64,000 nucleotides of DNA from Rhizobium mongolense USDA 1844 (GCF_000419765.1 NZ_ATTQ01000001.1:186115-250114); one strand, 5' to 3'; positions 16,816 to 26,444 are shown, counted from the first letter of the stretch. Made by a program: numbers and translations. The notes: a model not told the origin generated them from the sequence alone.

Positions 16816-19326
16816 GTGAACGAAGGGCCGGGCCTCGAGGCGGCTGCATACTATGTTGGCCAAGGTCAGACCGTGACGGCTTGGGCGGTTTCTGACCTCA
16901 TCGCCAGCTATTTTCCTGGCATCGCTGCGCCGGCGGAAGATCGCGTCGACTATCGTTTCATCAATGGATTTGTCGACGTTGGGGATCTGCCGTGCCGCAA
17001 GGCTTTCTGGTCAACAATGGTCGGGCGGGAACTCGTTGCCGATACGTCGTGGCCGACAAAGAGCCTCTACCTACCTGGCTCGAACCGCCGCGTCGAGTTC
17101 ACCGGTTTCTGGCACGTGCCGACCCATCTGCGTCGATGGCTGAGGGGCACCTTCAGGACGGCGTCGTCCCGCCTCCTGCATCTCAGGCTCAAGACCTGCG
17201 GCGGCGTTCGCATATGGGTCAATGGGCAGGAAGCGGTGCGTTTCGAACCGTTCAGGCGCAATCTGGAAGGTTCAACGGACATCGCGCTGTCGCTGGAACC
17301 CGGCGACAACCAGATTCTCGTTCACGCCGAGGACCTTGCCGAACGCGACACGACCTGGTTCTTCGAACTTGAAGTGCTGGACAAGGAGCCGCTATGCGTG
17401 CTGCTGCCTGTGGCGCTGGATCAGGACGAAGTCCGCGAACTGGAAAACCTTGCGCGCGGCGTGCGCCCTGCGCGCGACGTCTTCGTCAACCAGCCATTGG
17501 AACTGGTCTTCGATACGGCGCCAAAGCGCGATGTGCCGGTGGAGCTGAAGGTCATCGGCCACGGCCATGAGCGGCCTGTTCTCGCACACTCGCTCTTGAC
17601 CCTGCGTGCCCATCAAAGCCGTCTGATAGCCGAAAATGTGTGTCGCATTGCAGATGGCTATCATGGCGTGCATCTGACGATCGGCAGCGGGCCGGGATCG
17701 GTCACGCGCGTCATCGATGCCGGCTTTCTTGCAAACATTTCTCCATCGTCGCTCAAGGCGACATTGAAGGATCGCAAGCGGCAAGCGCTCGAATACAGCG
17801 CCCGCTTCGGTGCTGATCGTGTGGCGCGCATCATTGCAATGATGGAAACCGGCTACCAAGACCAGGCGAGCTTTGACCGCATCATAAAAGCAACGCTCGC
17901 CGCTATCGATGCGCGTGAAGATTGCTCGGATTTCATCATGGTGCCGCTCCTTTGGCTGCTTGGCGCCTATGCCGCTCAAATGCCGGCCGGCACCGTCGAT
18001 CGCATAAAGCACTCCGTTCTGTCTTACCGCTATTGGGTCGACGAGCCGGGCAATGACGCAATGTGGTTTTGGAGCGAAAACCACGTGCTGTGCTTTCACA
18101 CAAGCCAGCTGTTGGCAGGGCTTTTCTTGCCGGAGGAGACCTTTTCAGCTTCGGGCAGGACCGGAAGACAGCAGGCAGACCTCGCCGCCGCGCGCCTGGC
18201 GCACTGGTTCGACAGCGTGGAAGCACACGGCCTTGCGGAATGGAATTCGGCGGCATACTACCCGGTCGACTTCATCGGGCTGCTGGCGCTGGAGCGCTGG
18301 GCTGAGGCGTCCATTGCCGACCGCGCGCGTGCGCAGCTCGATCTCATTTTCCGGATGATCGCTCTCCACACGCTTTCGGGTGTTCCGGCCGGATCGCAGG
18401 GCCGCGCCTACGACAAAGAGCTGCGCGCCGGCCCTCTGACCGAGCTCGCACCCTTCGCACAAGTCGCTTTCGGAACCGGTTGGCTCAACAGCGGGGTGGC
18501 GTCGTTACCGTTGTTTTGCGCCGGCAGCTACGAACCGCCTGCCGATCTTGCCGATCTTGCGAACCTGGCTCCGGGTAGAAGCGTGGAGGCTCGCTATAGT
18601 CAGGGCCTGGAGAGCGCAAAGCTCGTCCTCTTCAAGAACGAAGCGGCACAGCTTTCGACCGTCATCGATCACAAGACCGGGCAGAAGGGACATCAGCAGC
18701 ATGTCATCGATGTGCGCCTTGCTGGCCATCCCATGGCAAGGCTCTGGATCAACCATCCTGGCGAGGATGATCCATGGGGCAATCAAAGGCCGTCCTATTG
18801 GGCCGGCAACGGCATTCTGCCGCGCGTCGCCCAGCATCGTGACGTCGCCCTTCTGATCGAGGAAACCCGCGACGCACGGCATGCATGGACGCACGCCTAT
18901 ATCGGCCGCGACGGTCTGGACGAACTTATCATCGACGCCAATTGGTTGATGGCTCGCTCGGGCACCGGTTTTTCTGCCATCTACGCATCAAACGGTCTGG
19001 ACCTGATCTTTGACGGTCCAACGGCTGGTCGCGAAGTGCGTTCCTATGGGTCGCTCTGTGGCTGGGCAGCAATTGTCGGATGCGGCGATGGCGACGCGTT
19101 CACGACCTTCGTCGAGCGCATCCGCCAGACGGCGGTCTCCTTCGAGCGCGAGCGTCGACGTCTTGTGCTGACGCCAGGGGGCGGTCCGGCCATCAGTTTG
19201 TCTTATGTCGACGGGCTGTCGCTCGGTGGGCAGGCCAGGCCCTTCGCTTACGATCAGCCGCACCCAATCCTTACCTACGACAGTGCAGCATCCGACGCTG
19301 GCGCTGAAAGACCGTTCTACTCTTGA
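16816..19326 (+). CDS. Uncharacterised 836-residue carbohydrate-active protein, lyase-like architecture
   Basis: I do not recognise a named family. From the GTG at 16816 (after GGAGGAGG) there is no signal peptide, so it is probably cytoplasmic. Residues up to about 210 look like a beta-sandwich (RLLHLRLKTCGGVRIWVNGQ, SLEPGDNQILVHAEDL). Residues about 320-570 are helical and hold a highly aromatic conserved-looking patch, MWFWSENHVLCFHTSQLLAG, with N422, H423 and H428, like a helical toroid catalytic site. The rest is beta-rich (WINHPGEDDPWGNQRPSYWA), resembling the beta supersandwich of toroid polysaccharide lyases. It precedes GH105 and GH28 genes in one operon. A lyase producing the unsaturated ends that GH105 removes would fit, but that is inference. 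Confidence 0.6.
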   Translation: MNEGPGLEAAAYYVGQGQTVTAWAVSDLIASYFPGIAAPAEDRVDYRFINGFVDVGDLPCRKAFWSTMVGRELVADTSWPTKSLYLPGSNRRVEFTGFWHVPTHLRRWLRGTFRTASSRLLHLRLKTCGGVRIWVNGQEAVRFEPFRRNLEGSTDIALSLEPGDNQILVHAEDLAERDTTWFFELEVLDKEPLCVLLPVALDQDEVRELENLARGVRPARDVFVNQPLELVFDTAPKRDVPVELKVIGHGHERPVLAHSLLTLRAHQSRLIAENVCRIADGYHGVHLTIGSGPGSVTRVIDAGFLANISPSSLKATLKDRKRQALEYSARFGADRVARIIAMMETGYQDQASFDRIIKATLAAIDAREDCSDFIMVPLLWLLGAYAAQMPAGTVDRIKHSVLSYRYWVDEPGNDAMWFWSENHVLCFHTSQLLAGLFLPEETFSASGRTGRQQADLAAARLAHWFDSVEAHGLAEWNSAAYYPVDFIGLLALERWAEASIADRARAQLDLIFRMIALHTLSGVPAGSQGRAYDKELRAGPLTELAPFAQVAFGTGWLNSGVASLPLFCAGSYEPPADLADLANLAPGRSVEARYSQGLESAKLVLFKNEAAQLSTVIDHKTGQKGHQQHVIDVRLAGHPMARLWINHPGEDDPWGNQRPSYWAGNGILPRVAQHRDVALLIEETRDARHAWTHAYIGRDGLDELIIDANWLMARSGTGFSAIYASNGLDLIFDGPTAGREVRSYGSLCGWAAIVGCGDGDAFTTFVERIRQTAVSFERERRRLVLTPGGGPAISLSYVDGLSLGGQARPFAYDQPHPILTYDSAASDAGAERPFYS

Positions 19327-19340
19327 ATATAGGTGCCAGC

Positions 19341-20435
19341 ATGAACCCAACTTCTGTCGACAATGCCGCCCTTCTTTCGACCATCGACAGGGTCGCGATG
19401 GCTTTCAGCCGTCTCAAGGGCATCAGGGAAGGCCTGGTGACCGCCGTATCCACCTCGGGGATCCAGTTCGACGAATGGGATTGGGAAGTCGGCGTTGGTC
19501 TTTACGGCTTCCTAAGACGCGCGATTTCCACCAATGATCAAAAAGCGCTTCAAGACCTTGTGGCCTGGTACAGCAGCCAGATCGAGCGGGGCCTACCGCC
19601 ACGCCAGATCAACAGCACGGCTCCGATGCTGCCGCTTGCCATCCTTGTTCAGCATGTCGATCGTCCCGATTTTCGCGCCCTTGTCGAAGACTGGGCCGAA
19701 TGGTTGGTAAAGGAACTGCCCAAAACCGAGGACGGTGGCTTTCAACACGTTGTCAAAGAACGCCTCAACGAGGGCGAGCTTTGGGACGACACGCTGTTCA
19801 TGGCCTGCCTCTTTCTCGCGCGCGCTGGCGTGCTTTGCAAACGCGACGAATGGATCGACGAAGCTGTCTATCAGTTCGTGATCCACACGCGCTACCTGTC
19901 GGATCCGGTGAGTGGGCTATGGTATCATGGCTGGACCTTCAATGGACGGCACAATTTTGCCAATGCCTTTTGGGCTCGCGGCAATGCCTGGATCACGGTG
20001 GCCATCCCGGAGCTGTTCGAGCTTGTGCCGATGCTAGGGGAGAAGGACCGGCGTTACCTTTCCAATGTTCTTGCGAGCCAGGTACGCTCGCTCAAGGCGT
20101 GCCAGAGGCCGGACGGAATGTTCACAACCTTGTTGGACGACCCCTCGTCGCCACTGGAGACGTCAGCCACCGCCGGAATTGCCTACGGCATCCTGCGTGG
20201 CGTAGATGCCGGCATTCTGGATAGCAGCGACCGGATCTACGCCGAGCGGGCGCTTTCGGCCGTGCTGGCACGCATCGACGAGGAAGGCGTGGTCCATGGT
20301 GTTTCGGACGGCACACCGATGGGCCACGACCTCGATTTCTACAGGCGCATACCGAATGTGCCGACGCCTTACGGCCAGGCGCTCACCATGCTGCTCCTGA
20401 CGGAAGTCCTTCTGGAGCGCGGTCACCTGCAATGA
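19341..20435 (+). CDS. GH105/GH88-type unsaturated glucuronyl (rhamnogalacturonyl) hydrolase
   Basis: A 364-residue (alpha/alpha)6-barrel hydrolase of the YteR/YesR type, which removes the 4,5-unsaturated uronic acid left by pectate or rhamnogalacturonan lyases. Recognisable stretches are ELWDDTLFMACLFLARAG with the catalytic-type Asp, LWYHGWTFNGRHNFANAFWA and RGNAWITVAIPELFE, then ETSATAGIAYGILRG. No signal peptide, so it acts in the cytoplasm on imported oligosaccharides. I prefer the ATG at 19341, which follows AGGTG; a TTG overlapping the upstream stop is the alternative. It overlaps the GH28 gene by ATGA, showing tight coupling. Confidence 0.85.
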   Translation: MNPTSVDNAALLSTIDRVAMAFSRLKGIREGLVTAVSTSGIQFDEWDWEVGVGLYGFLRRAISTNDQKALQDLVAWYSSQIERGLPPRQINSTAPMLPLAILVQHVDRPDFRALVEDWAEWLVKELPKTEDGGFQHVVKERLNEGELWDDTLFMACLFLARAGVLCKRDEWIDEAVYQFVIHTRYLSDPVSGLWYHGWTFNGRHNFANAFWARGNAWITVAIPELFELVPMLGEKDRRYLSNVLASQVRSLKACQRPDGMFTTLLDDPSSPLETSATAGIAYGILRGVDAGILDSSDRIYAERALSAVLARIDEEGVVHGVSDGTPMGHDLDFYRRIPNVPTPYGQALTMLLLTEVLLERGHLQ

Positions 20436-21796
20436 GCGCGGCGTCTCCAATCTCGATCGATGCGGCCGGCAGCGACGATACCGCTCGATTGCAAGCAGCG
20501 ATCGACCAAGCGTCGGCTTCAGGCGGCGGGCGCGTGGTTCTTGAGGCGGGTATCCATTTTTGCCGGGGGCTCCAGCTCAAATCCGGCGTCGATCTTCATC
20601 TGGCCGCCGGCGCGATCCTGCGTCCGGTCCCGGACTATGACGCGTACGCACATACGACCGTTTCGGTCATTGCCGAAAAATCAAACCGCGGCATGATCGT
20701 CGCCAAAAATGCGCGGCGGATAAGCCTGACGGGCTTTGGCCGCCTCGAAGCCGGTTGCGACAGCTTTATCGTCGGCGACGACAAGACGGTAGGGACATTC
20801 ATCCCGGCCGATTTTCGACCGCGCGTTGTCGTCTTCGAGGCGTGTGACGGGGTTGAGATCAGTTCCATCCATATATCCCGCTCGCCGATGTGGACGCTAC
20901 ATTTTGTCGACTGCACGGATGTTGCGGTCAGGGGTGTGAGGATCGAGAACGACCATCGTCTTCCCAATACGGACGGTATCGTTCTCGATGCATGCCGCGG
21001 CGCCATCATCGAAGATTGCCTGATATCGACCGCCGACGACGGCATTTGCCTGAAGACGAGTATGGGTCCGGCGGGTGGCGCCATGGGGCAATGCGAGAAT
21101 ATTCTCGTCCGTCGATGCTCGATCCAAAGCTTGAGTTGCGCCCTTAAGATCGGAACGGAAACGCATGGCGATATCACAAATGCCGTATTCGAGGATTGTA
21201 ATGTCTCGGCCTCCAACCGTGCGCTCGGAGTTTTCTCGCGCGACGGCGGCCGGATATCGAACGTCAGATTTTCGAGAATTGGAGTAGAGTGCCACGAAAC
21301 GCTCGACGGCTTCTGGGGTTCGGGAGAAGCGTTGACGATCAATGTCGTCGACCGCGTCGCGGCGCGGACTGCCGGGGCGATCGAGAACCTGATCGTCGAA
21401 GACATAACCGGCCGAATGGAGGGGGCGATCAATTTGATTTCGACGTCTCCCGCCGGCATTCGAAACATCCGGATGGCGCGCATAAACCTGGTCCAGCAGC
21501 CCGGGCAACTGGGCACAGCGCAATTCTATGACCTGCGTCCGACGAATGCGGATTTGGCGCCGCGCGCCGATGGAGGCGGCCGCGCCAATGCCTGGACGCG
21601 CGGTTCGGACGGACGGGTGATCGGTCTTGAGCGCTATCCGGGAGGAATGCCAGCCGCCTACGTGGCCGGGGTCACGGGTATTTTTCTGGAAGAGGTGCTG
21701 ATCATAAGGCCAGCACCTCTGCCGCAGGGATGGAACAAGATAGACGTCGCCGTCGAAACGGCGACACCTGATGGGAGCAGGGCATGGCAGAACTGA
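20432..21796 (+). CDS. GH28 polygalacturonase-like glycosidase
   Basis: A 454-residue right-handed beta-helix protein. GH28 catalytic residues are present: N179-T-D181-G (first Asp), D202-D203-G, and H245 in GTETHGDI; repeated short beta turns (IRNIRMARI, ISNVRFSRIG, IENLIVEDITG) form the helix coils. It lacks a signal peptide, so unlike secreted plant-attack polygalacturonases it would cut galacturonic-acid or rhamnogalacturonan oligomers in the cytoplasm. It overlaps the GH105 gene (ATGA) and the ABC ATPase gene by 13 bp, so all belong to one operon. Confidence 0.88.
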   Translation: MSAASPISIDAAGSDDTARLQAAIDQASASGGGRVVLEAGIHFCRGLQLKSGVDLHLAAGAILRPVPDYDAYAHTTVSVIAEKSNRGMIVAKNARRISLTGFGRLEAGCDSFIVGDDKTVGTFIPADFRPRVVVFEACDGVEISSIHISRSPMWTLHFVDCTDVAVRGVRIENDHRLPNTDGIVLDACRGAIIEDCLISTADDGICLKTSMGPAGGAMGQCENILVRRCSIQSLSCALKIGTETHGDITNAVFEDCNVSASNRALGVFSRDGGRISNVRFSRIGVECHETLDGFWGSGEALTINVVDRVAARTAGAIENLIVEDITGRMEGAINLISTSPAGIRNIRMARINLVQQPGQLGTAQFYDLRPTNADLAPRADGGGRANAWTRGSDGRVIGLERYPGGMPAAYVAGVTGIFLEEVLIIRPAPLPQGWNKIDVAVETATPDGSRAWQN

Positions 21797-22890
21797 AGCT
21801 TTCCACCGTCAACAAGTCATATGGCGCCATCAAGGTCCTGCATGATGTCGAACTTGATATCAAAGATGGCGAGTTCGTCGTTTTTGTTGGTCCCTCCGGA
21901 TGCGGCAAGTCGACCTTGCTGCGCATCATCGCGGGTCTCGAAGACATAACATCCGGCGCAATCTCAATCGGAGGGCGGGATGTAGGCCAGCTTTCGCCCG
22001 CCGAACGCAAGATCGCCATGGTCTTCCAGTCCTACGCGCTTTACCCGCATATGAGCGTTCGCAAGAACCTCGCTTTCGGCTTGGAGAACCTCAAGTTCAA
22101 GCGCGCCGAGATCGAGGCGCGGATTGCCGAAGCGGCCAGGATGCTGGCAATCGAGCCCTATCTGGACCGGCGTCCGAAGCAACTTTCAGGCGGGCAGCGC
22201 CAGCGCGTCGCGATCGGCCGGGCTATCGTGCGCGAACCGGACATCTTTCTCTTCGACGAGCCGCTTTCGAACCTCGACGCCGCACTGCGCGTCCAGACGC
22301 GAGCCGAAATCACAAAACTCCATCGTGAGATCAAAACCACGATGATCTACGTCACCCATGACCAGGTCGAGGCGATGACAATGGCCGACACGATCGTCGT
22401 GCTGCGCAGCGGACAGGTAGAGCAGGTGGGCGCTCCGCTGGAATTGTTCGATTACCCTCGAAATCTTTTTGTGGCAGGCTTTCTCGGTTCTCCACGCATG
22501 AACATCATAAAGGGTAAGGTCGCCGGTATCGGTGAAAGCGGCGTTATCGTCGACGTCGGCAACGGCGGCAAGCTGATCAGCGACGTGGATCTTTCCGGGA
22601 TTCAGGTTGGCCAGGCAGTGCTTGCCGGCGTCAGGCCTGCGCACTTTGCGCGCTCCGATCAAGATGGGTTACCGTTCGTCGTCCAGTATCACGAGGGGCT
22701 TGGAACCGAAACCTATGTCTACGGCAACCTGGAGGGGCAGGACGAGCAGATCATCATTCACGAGGCAGGTCATTTCGCGCCTTCACCAGGTGACCGCGTC
22801 CTGATCAACTCCATGCCTGTGCGCGTTCATCTCTTCGATCCCGAAAGCGGCCTGGCGTTTAGCCGGCGGCAAGGCCAAGGGAGGCTCTGA
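21784..22890 (+). CDS. Oligosaccharide ABC transporter ATP-binding protein (UgpC/MalK type)
   Basis: A 368-residue MalK-family ATPase: Walker A GPSGCGKST, signature LSGGQRQR, Walker B IFLFDEPLSNLD, H-loop YVTHDQVEAM, and a C-terminal TOBE/OB regulatory region from about residue 240 (MNIIKGKVAGIGESGV). The start lies 13 bp inside the GH28 gene, with the GGGAGCAGGGC stretch as ribosome site. It energises the two permeases that follow, and together with the binding protein at 15339-16622 makes a complete importer. Confidence 0.93.
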   Translation: MAELKLSTVNKSYGAIKVLHDVELDIKDGEFVVFVGPSGCGKSTLLRIIAGLEDITSGAISIGGRDVGQLSPAERKIAMVFQSYALYPHMSVRKNLAFGLENLKFKRAEIEARIAEAARMLAIEPYLDRRPKQLSGGQRQRVAIGRAIVREPDIFLFDEPLSNLDAALRVQTRAEITKLHREIKTTMIYVTHDQVEAMTMADTIVVLRSGQVEQVGAPLELFDYPRNLFVAGFLGSPRMNIIKGKVAGIGESGVIVDVGNGGKLISDVDLSGIQVGQAVLAGVRPAHFARSDQDGLPFVVQYHEGLGTETYVYGNLEGQDEQIIIHEAGHFAPSPGDRVLINSMPVRVHLFDPESGLAFSRRQGQGRL

Positions 22891-22891
22891 T

Positions 22892-23887
22892 ATGACGACG
22901 CTCAAGGGAGGTGCGGTCCTTTATCAGGCAGGCGAAACGATCATGCGAGTGGTTGAGGCCCCCGTGAACGGGATGGAGCGCGTGCTCGGCCGGAAACGCA
23001 TGCCATGGCTGTTTCTGGCACCGAATTTGGTTCTGTTCGGCATATTCACGTTCCTCCCCATCGCAATCGCCGTGGGTTACGCCTTTACGGGCGGGACGAA
23101 CCTTTTCGTGTCGGACCGGCCGTTTGTCGGCTTCGACAATTTTCGCACCCTGCTTGCCTGCGATGACTATCTGAGGCCTGGAACTTGCCAGGAATCGCTT
23201 TTCTGGACGGCTGTGTGGAATACGCTTTGGTTCGTGGCATTCAACGTCGTCGCCACATTGCTCGTCGCCCTGATCACCGCACTGATACTCAATCGAGCAA
23301 TTGCCGCGCGAGGCTTCTTCAGGGCAATCTTCTTTTATCCGGTATTGCTGTCTCCCGTCGTCATCGGCCTGATCTGGAAATGGTTCCTTGATCGAAATGG
23401 GCTGCTTAACGCCTTCCTGCAAATGCTCGGCGTACCCCCGGAAATCTTCCTTCTCGATGTCGGTTGGTCGCGCTTCTTCGTGGTGGTCGTCTCGGTCTGG
23501 TTTCACATGGGTTTTTACACGCTCATCCTCCTGGCCGGTCTCCAGGCCATCCCGAAGGAGCTTTATGAAGCCGCGTCAATCGATGCAGCATCGCCTCGGC
23601 GCACGCTTTTCAGGATCACGCTACCTCTGTTGGGGCCGAACGTTCTCGTCGTTCTGATTCTTCTGATGATCCGGTCCGTCCAGATCTTCGACGAAGCCTG
23701 GGTTCTTACGAACGGCGGTGGCCCGGGCACAGCCAACAGCTTTATCGTGCAATACATCTACCAGATGGCTTTCAGCAGCGATCTGCGTCTCTTCGGCCTT
23801 GCATCGGCGGCATCGGTTCTCATGGGATTGGTGCTCTTGGTACTGACGCTGATACAGCTGCGCCTTGGCCGGCGAATGGAGTCATAA
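22892..23887 (+). CDS. Oligosaccharide ABC transporter permease (MalF type)
   Basis: A 331-residue inner-membrane subunit with six to seven helices. The ATPase-contact EAA loop is ELYEAASIDAASPRRTLFRI followed by TLPLLGPN. The long first periplasmic part includes LACDDYLRPGTCQESLFWTA. It starts one base after the ATPase stop codon and overlaps nothing; the MalG-type partner follows by one base. Function is inferred from family and operon position. Confidence 0.92.
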   Translation: MTTLKGGAVLYQAGETIMRVVEAPVNGMERVLGRKRMPWLFLAPNLVLFGIFTFLPIAIAVGYAFTGGTNLFVSDRPFVGFDNFRTLLACDDYLRPGTCQESLFWTAVWNTLWFVAFNVVATLLVALITALILNRAIAARGFFRAIFFYPVLLSPVVIGLIWKWFLDRNGLLNAFLQMLGVPPEIFLLDVGWSRFFVVVVSVWFHMGFYTLILLAGLQAIPKELYEAASIDAASPRRTLFRITLPLLGPNVLVVLILLMIRSVQIFDEAWVLTNGGGPGTANSFIVQYIYQMAFSSDLRLFGLASAASVLMGLVLLVLTLIQLRLGRRMES

Positions 23888-23888
23888 A

Positions 23889-24947
23889 ATGAATACCCTT
23901 ATGAATCCCATCAGGTTTCTCACGCGCACGCGCCGGGCCGGACGCATCGACATGACCGACATATTGTCATGGATCTGGCTATTTGCCGGAACCCTTGCGG
24001 TGCTTGTTCCCGTTGTCTGGGCGGGCCTTTCCTCGCTGAAACCGGGGGCTGAGATCACCCGGTTTCCGCCGACGCTGCTTCCCCGCGCTGCGGTCGAGCA
24101 GACTGTACCCGGATTCGACAAGCCGCTTAGCCTTTGGCAGGTCACCATTGACGGCGAGAAGCGCGAAATGGCGATGGTCCGCCGTATCGGACTCAAAGCC
24201 CAAATGGTTGACCCTGTCAGTCCGGAAAAGCCCGTCAGCGTCGATGTAAAGAGTATCACGCCCGTGCAGCGGTTGACCGTAGCCACACAAAACTACGCCG
24301 ATCCATTGACGCGTTTCAACTTCCTGACCTTCCTCAAGAACTCGGTGTTTGTCACGTTCGTCGCAACGGTTTTGACACTCCTGGTCAATGCCATGGCAGC
24401 ATTCGCGTTGTCGAAATACCGGTTTCGCGGCGACAAGACGGTTTTCGTGATCATCATTTCAACCTTGATGATCCCGCTCGCCGTCGTCATGGTCCCGGCA
24501 TATCTGGTGGTCGTTGGCGTTGGTCTTGCCGATAACCTGTGGGGCGTCATCCTTCCAACGATCGCCTCTCCGACAGCCGTGTTTTTGCTGCGACAATATA
24601 TGCTGACGATTCCCGATGAACTCATTGAGGCTGCACGCGTTGATGCGGCGAGCGAATTTTGCATCTTCTGGCGTATCATTCTGCCGCTGACGGCACCTGC
24701 CTTGGCGGTGCTGGCGATCTTCTCCGTCCTTTGGCGCTGGAATGATTTCCTCTGGCCGCTTATTGTCCTCAACAGCCGCGAGAATTTTACGCTGCAGGTC
24801 GGCCTGAATGCATTTCAGGGAGAATTCTCGGTGCAGTGGCATTACATCCTTGCGATGACTTTTCTCAGCCTGCTCCCTGTGACGATCGTGTTCGTGTTTC
24901 TGCAGAAATACATCACCACAGGGATCGCCGGAACCGGGATGAAGTGA
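23889..24947 (+). CDS. Oligosaccharide ABC transporter permease (MalG type)
   Basis: A 352-residue partner permease starting MNTLMNPIRFLTRTRRAGRI. The EAA loop is ELIEAARVDAASEFCIFWRI followed by LPLTAPALA. A non-membrane insert of about 110 residues (LPRAAVEQTVPGFDKPLSLW to PVQRLTVATQNYADP) sits between the first and second helices and is longer than in many MalG proteins, which may extend the contact with the binding protein. Start chosen at the ATG one base after the MalF-type stop. It converges on the LacI gene with six bases between stops. Confidence 0.92.
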   Translation: MNTLMNPIRFLTRTRRAGRIDMTDILSWIWLFAGTLAVLVPVVWAGLSSLKPGAEITRFPPTLLPRAAVEQTVPGFDKPLSLWQVTIDGEKREMAMVRRIGLKAQMVDPVSPEKPVSVDVKSITPVQRLTVATQNYADPLTRFNFLTFLKNSVFVTFVATVLTLLVNAMAAFALSKYRFRGDKTVFVIIISTLMIPLAVVMVPAYLVVVGVGLADNLWGVILPTIASPTAVFLLRQYMLTIPDELIEAARVDAASEFCIFWRIILPLTAPALAVLAIFSVLWRWNDFLWPLIVLNSRENFTLQVGLNAFQGEFSVQWHYILAMTFLSLLPVTIVFVFLQKYITTGIAGTGMK

Positions 24948-24953
24948 TCCCGC

Positions 24954-25991
24954 TCAGCGTGGCGGCGCAATGCTGCCACGCAAAACGAGATGGCATCCCA
25001 GTTCCAGGCGGTGGGCCGGCCGGTGCGGATCATTGGCGATCAGCCGCTGTTCGATCAGGGACAAGGCAGCAGCACCGAGCCTGTCGGCCGGAACACTGAT
25101 CGTCGACAAGGGCGGACGGCTGAACTCTCCTCGGACGATATCATCGAATCCCAGCACGGAAATCGCCTCCGGCACGCGAATGTCGCGATCAGCCAATGCC
25201 TTCAGGCATCCAAGCGCCAGGTTGTCGGCGGCGCAAAAGATAGCGGTGGCCCCTCGCATATCAGGATCCTGATCAAGCAGCGCATTGATGGCAGCCTCGC
25301 CATGCCTGGGTTCATATCCTTCAGCTTCAAGAATCATGCCGTCCCGAACAGGAAGCTGCGCGGCAAGAAACGCGTCGGAAAAGCCGTCATATCGGCGTTG
25401 GATCGTCGTTCGGCCCTTCCAGGTCAGGTGCAGAATGCGACGATGTCCGAGCGCGAGCAGATGTTCGATACCCAACCGCGCTCCGAAGCGGTTTTCCGGC
25501 GTGACCGTATCGACCAGCATGGCCGGATCTTCGCCGTTTATGATGACGACGGGCATGTCGGCAGAAGCAAGACTTCGGATGAGTTCCGGCTGATCGTCGT
25601 TCAAGATCACGATACCATCAGCGCGCTCCGAAAGCGCAATCTGCCGTACCTGACTACCATCGATTCTCCGGCCGGTGCTGACGAAGGGTACGGTTCTAAT
25701 CCCGCGTCGCTCACATTCCTTCCGAAGGCCGTTGAGGATCGTCCAGCTCACCAAGTTGAGGTCGCTTTGCGGTGCGGCATCGTCGGGAATTGCAAGAAGC
25801 AAGACGCGCAACGCCGCAATTGTCGCCCTCTCCCTTCGGCGCTCAAGATAACCCAGACGCTTTGCTGAATTCAAAACCCTCTCACGCACTTCGATCGTAA
25901 GTGGGGCGGTTCCGTTCAGGGCGTGCGAGGCCGTGCTGAGGGACACATCCGCATCGCGCGCGACATCTTTGAGATTGACTTTGCGTTCCAC
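24954..25991 (-). CDS. LacI-family regulator of the oligosaccharide operon
   Basis: A 345-residue LacI protein starting from GTG (MERKVNLKDVARDADVSLST). Helix-turn-helix VSLSTASHALNG is followed by the hinge and a sugar-binding effector domain with IPDDAAPQSD, RADGIVILN and the late VPEAISVLGFDDI motif. It is convergent with the permease gene at the end of the operon. The palindromes at 16636, 16779 and 26045 (its own upstream region) are plausible targets. The inducer is unknown; an oligogalacturonide-type sugar is inferred from the enzymes. Confidence 0.92.
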   Translation of the reverse strand: MERKVNLKDVARDADVSLSTASHALNGTAPLTIEVRERVLNSAKRLGYLERRRERATIAALRVLLLAIPDDAAPQSDLNLVSWTILNGLRKECERRGIRTVPFVSTGRRIDGSQVRQIALSERADGIVILNDDQPELIRSLASADMPVVIINGEDPAMLVDTVTPENRFGARLGIEHLLALGHRRILHLTWKGRTTIQRRYDGFSDAFLAAQLPVRDGMILEAEGYEPRHGEAAINALLDQDPDMRGATAIFCAADNLALGCLKALADRDIRVPEAISVLGFDDIVRGEFSRPPLSTISVPADRLGAAALSLIEQRLIANDPHRPAHRLELGCHLVLRGSIAPPR

Positions 25992-26044
25992 TTTTCCGTC
26001 ACGAGTTCTAATCGCGCCTTTGAAGGCATTTGAGCTAACTAGAT

Positions 26045-26060
26045 GTTTTTACATAAAAAC
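26045..26060. promoter_or_regulatory. Palindrome upstream of LacI-family gene
   Basis: GTTTTTACATAAAAAC has 7-bp complementary arms round a CA centre and lies 54 bases upstream of the LacI GTG start. It resembles the A/T-rich palindromes of the divergent promoters at 16636 and 16779, consistent with autoregulation. Confidence 0.4.
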
Positions 26061-26444
26061 TTTCAAAACGCCATGTGTATTATGCCAATAACTTGCGAGA
26101 TCTCCGCCGAAGATCGACCGCAAAGCTGCCGCAGGGATCTGGTCGCGGCAACCTTTCCGGGCGCCGCAACGCTGAGGCTGGCCGGTCTTCCGTCGCTGCT
26201 CGGGCTGGCGAAGGAAGTCGAGGAAAGCCTGGCGCCTTCGATCTCTCTGCTTTCGTCCCACCGTTCATGACATAGATCGAAGCCACCGACGTAGGGTGTT
26301 GTAGCGCTCGTAGCCGCGATATTGGCGCCATGCCCCTACATCGGTATGCTTGGTTGAGCCCGAGTAGAGGAAAGGACGGCGAAACAAGAGGCTTGGCCTT
26401 AGGAAGCATGCGCGCATCAGGCGACGTCCTGCCCCGCCCGTTGG
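26061..26444. other. Intergenic region without a recognisable gene
   Basis: Short frames on both strands show no family features. Nothing structural stands out. Confidence 0.4.

Noticed and set aside
17392..18099. Minus-strand frame of 235 codons inside the 836-residue gene
   Set aside because: No family features; the forward gene is coherent through the whole stretch.
20635..21516. Minus-strand frame of 293 codons opposite GH28
   Set aside because: GH28 catalytic motifs on the forward strand are decisive; the opposite frame is a shadow.
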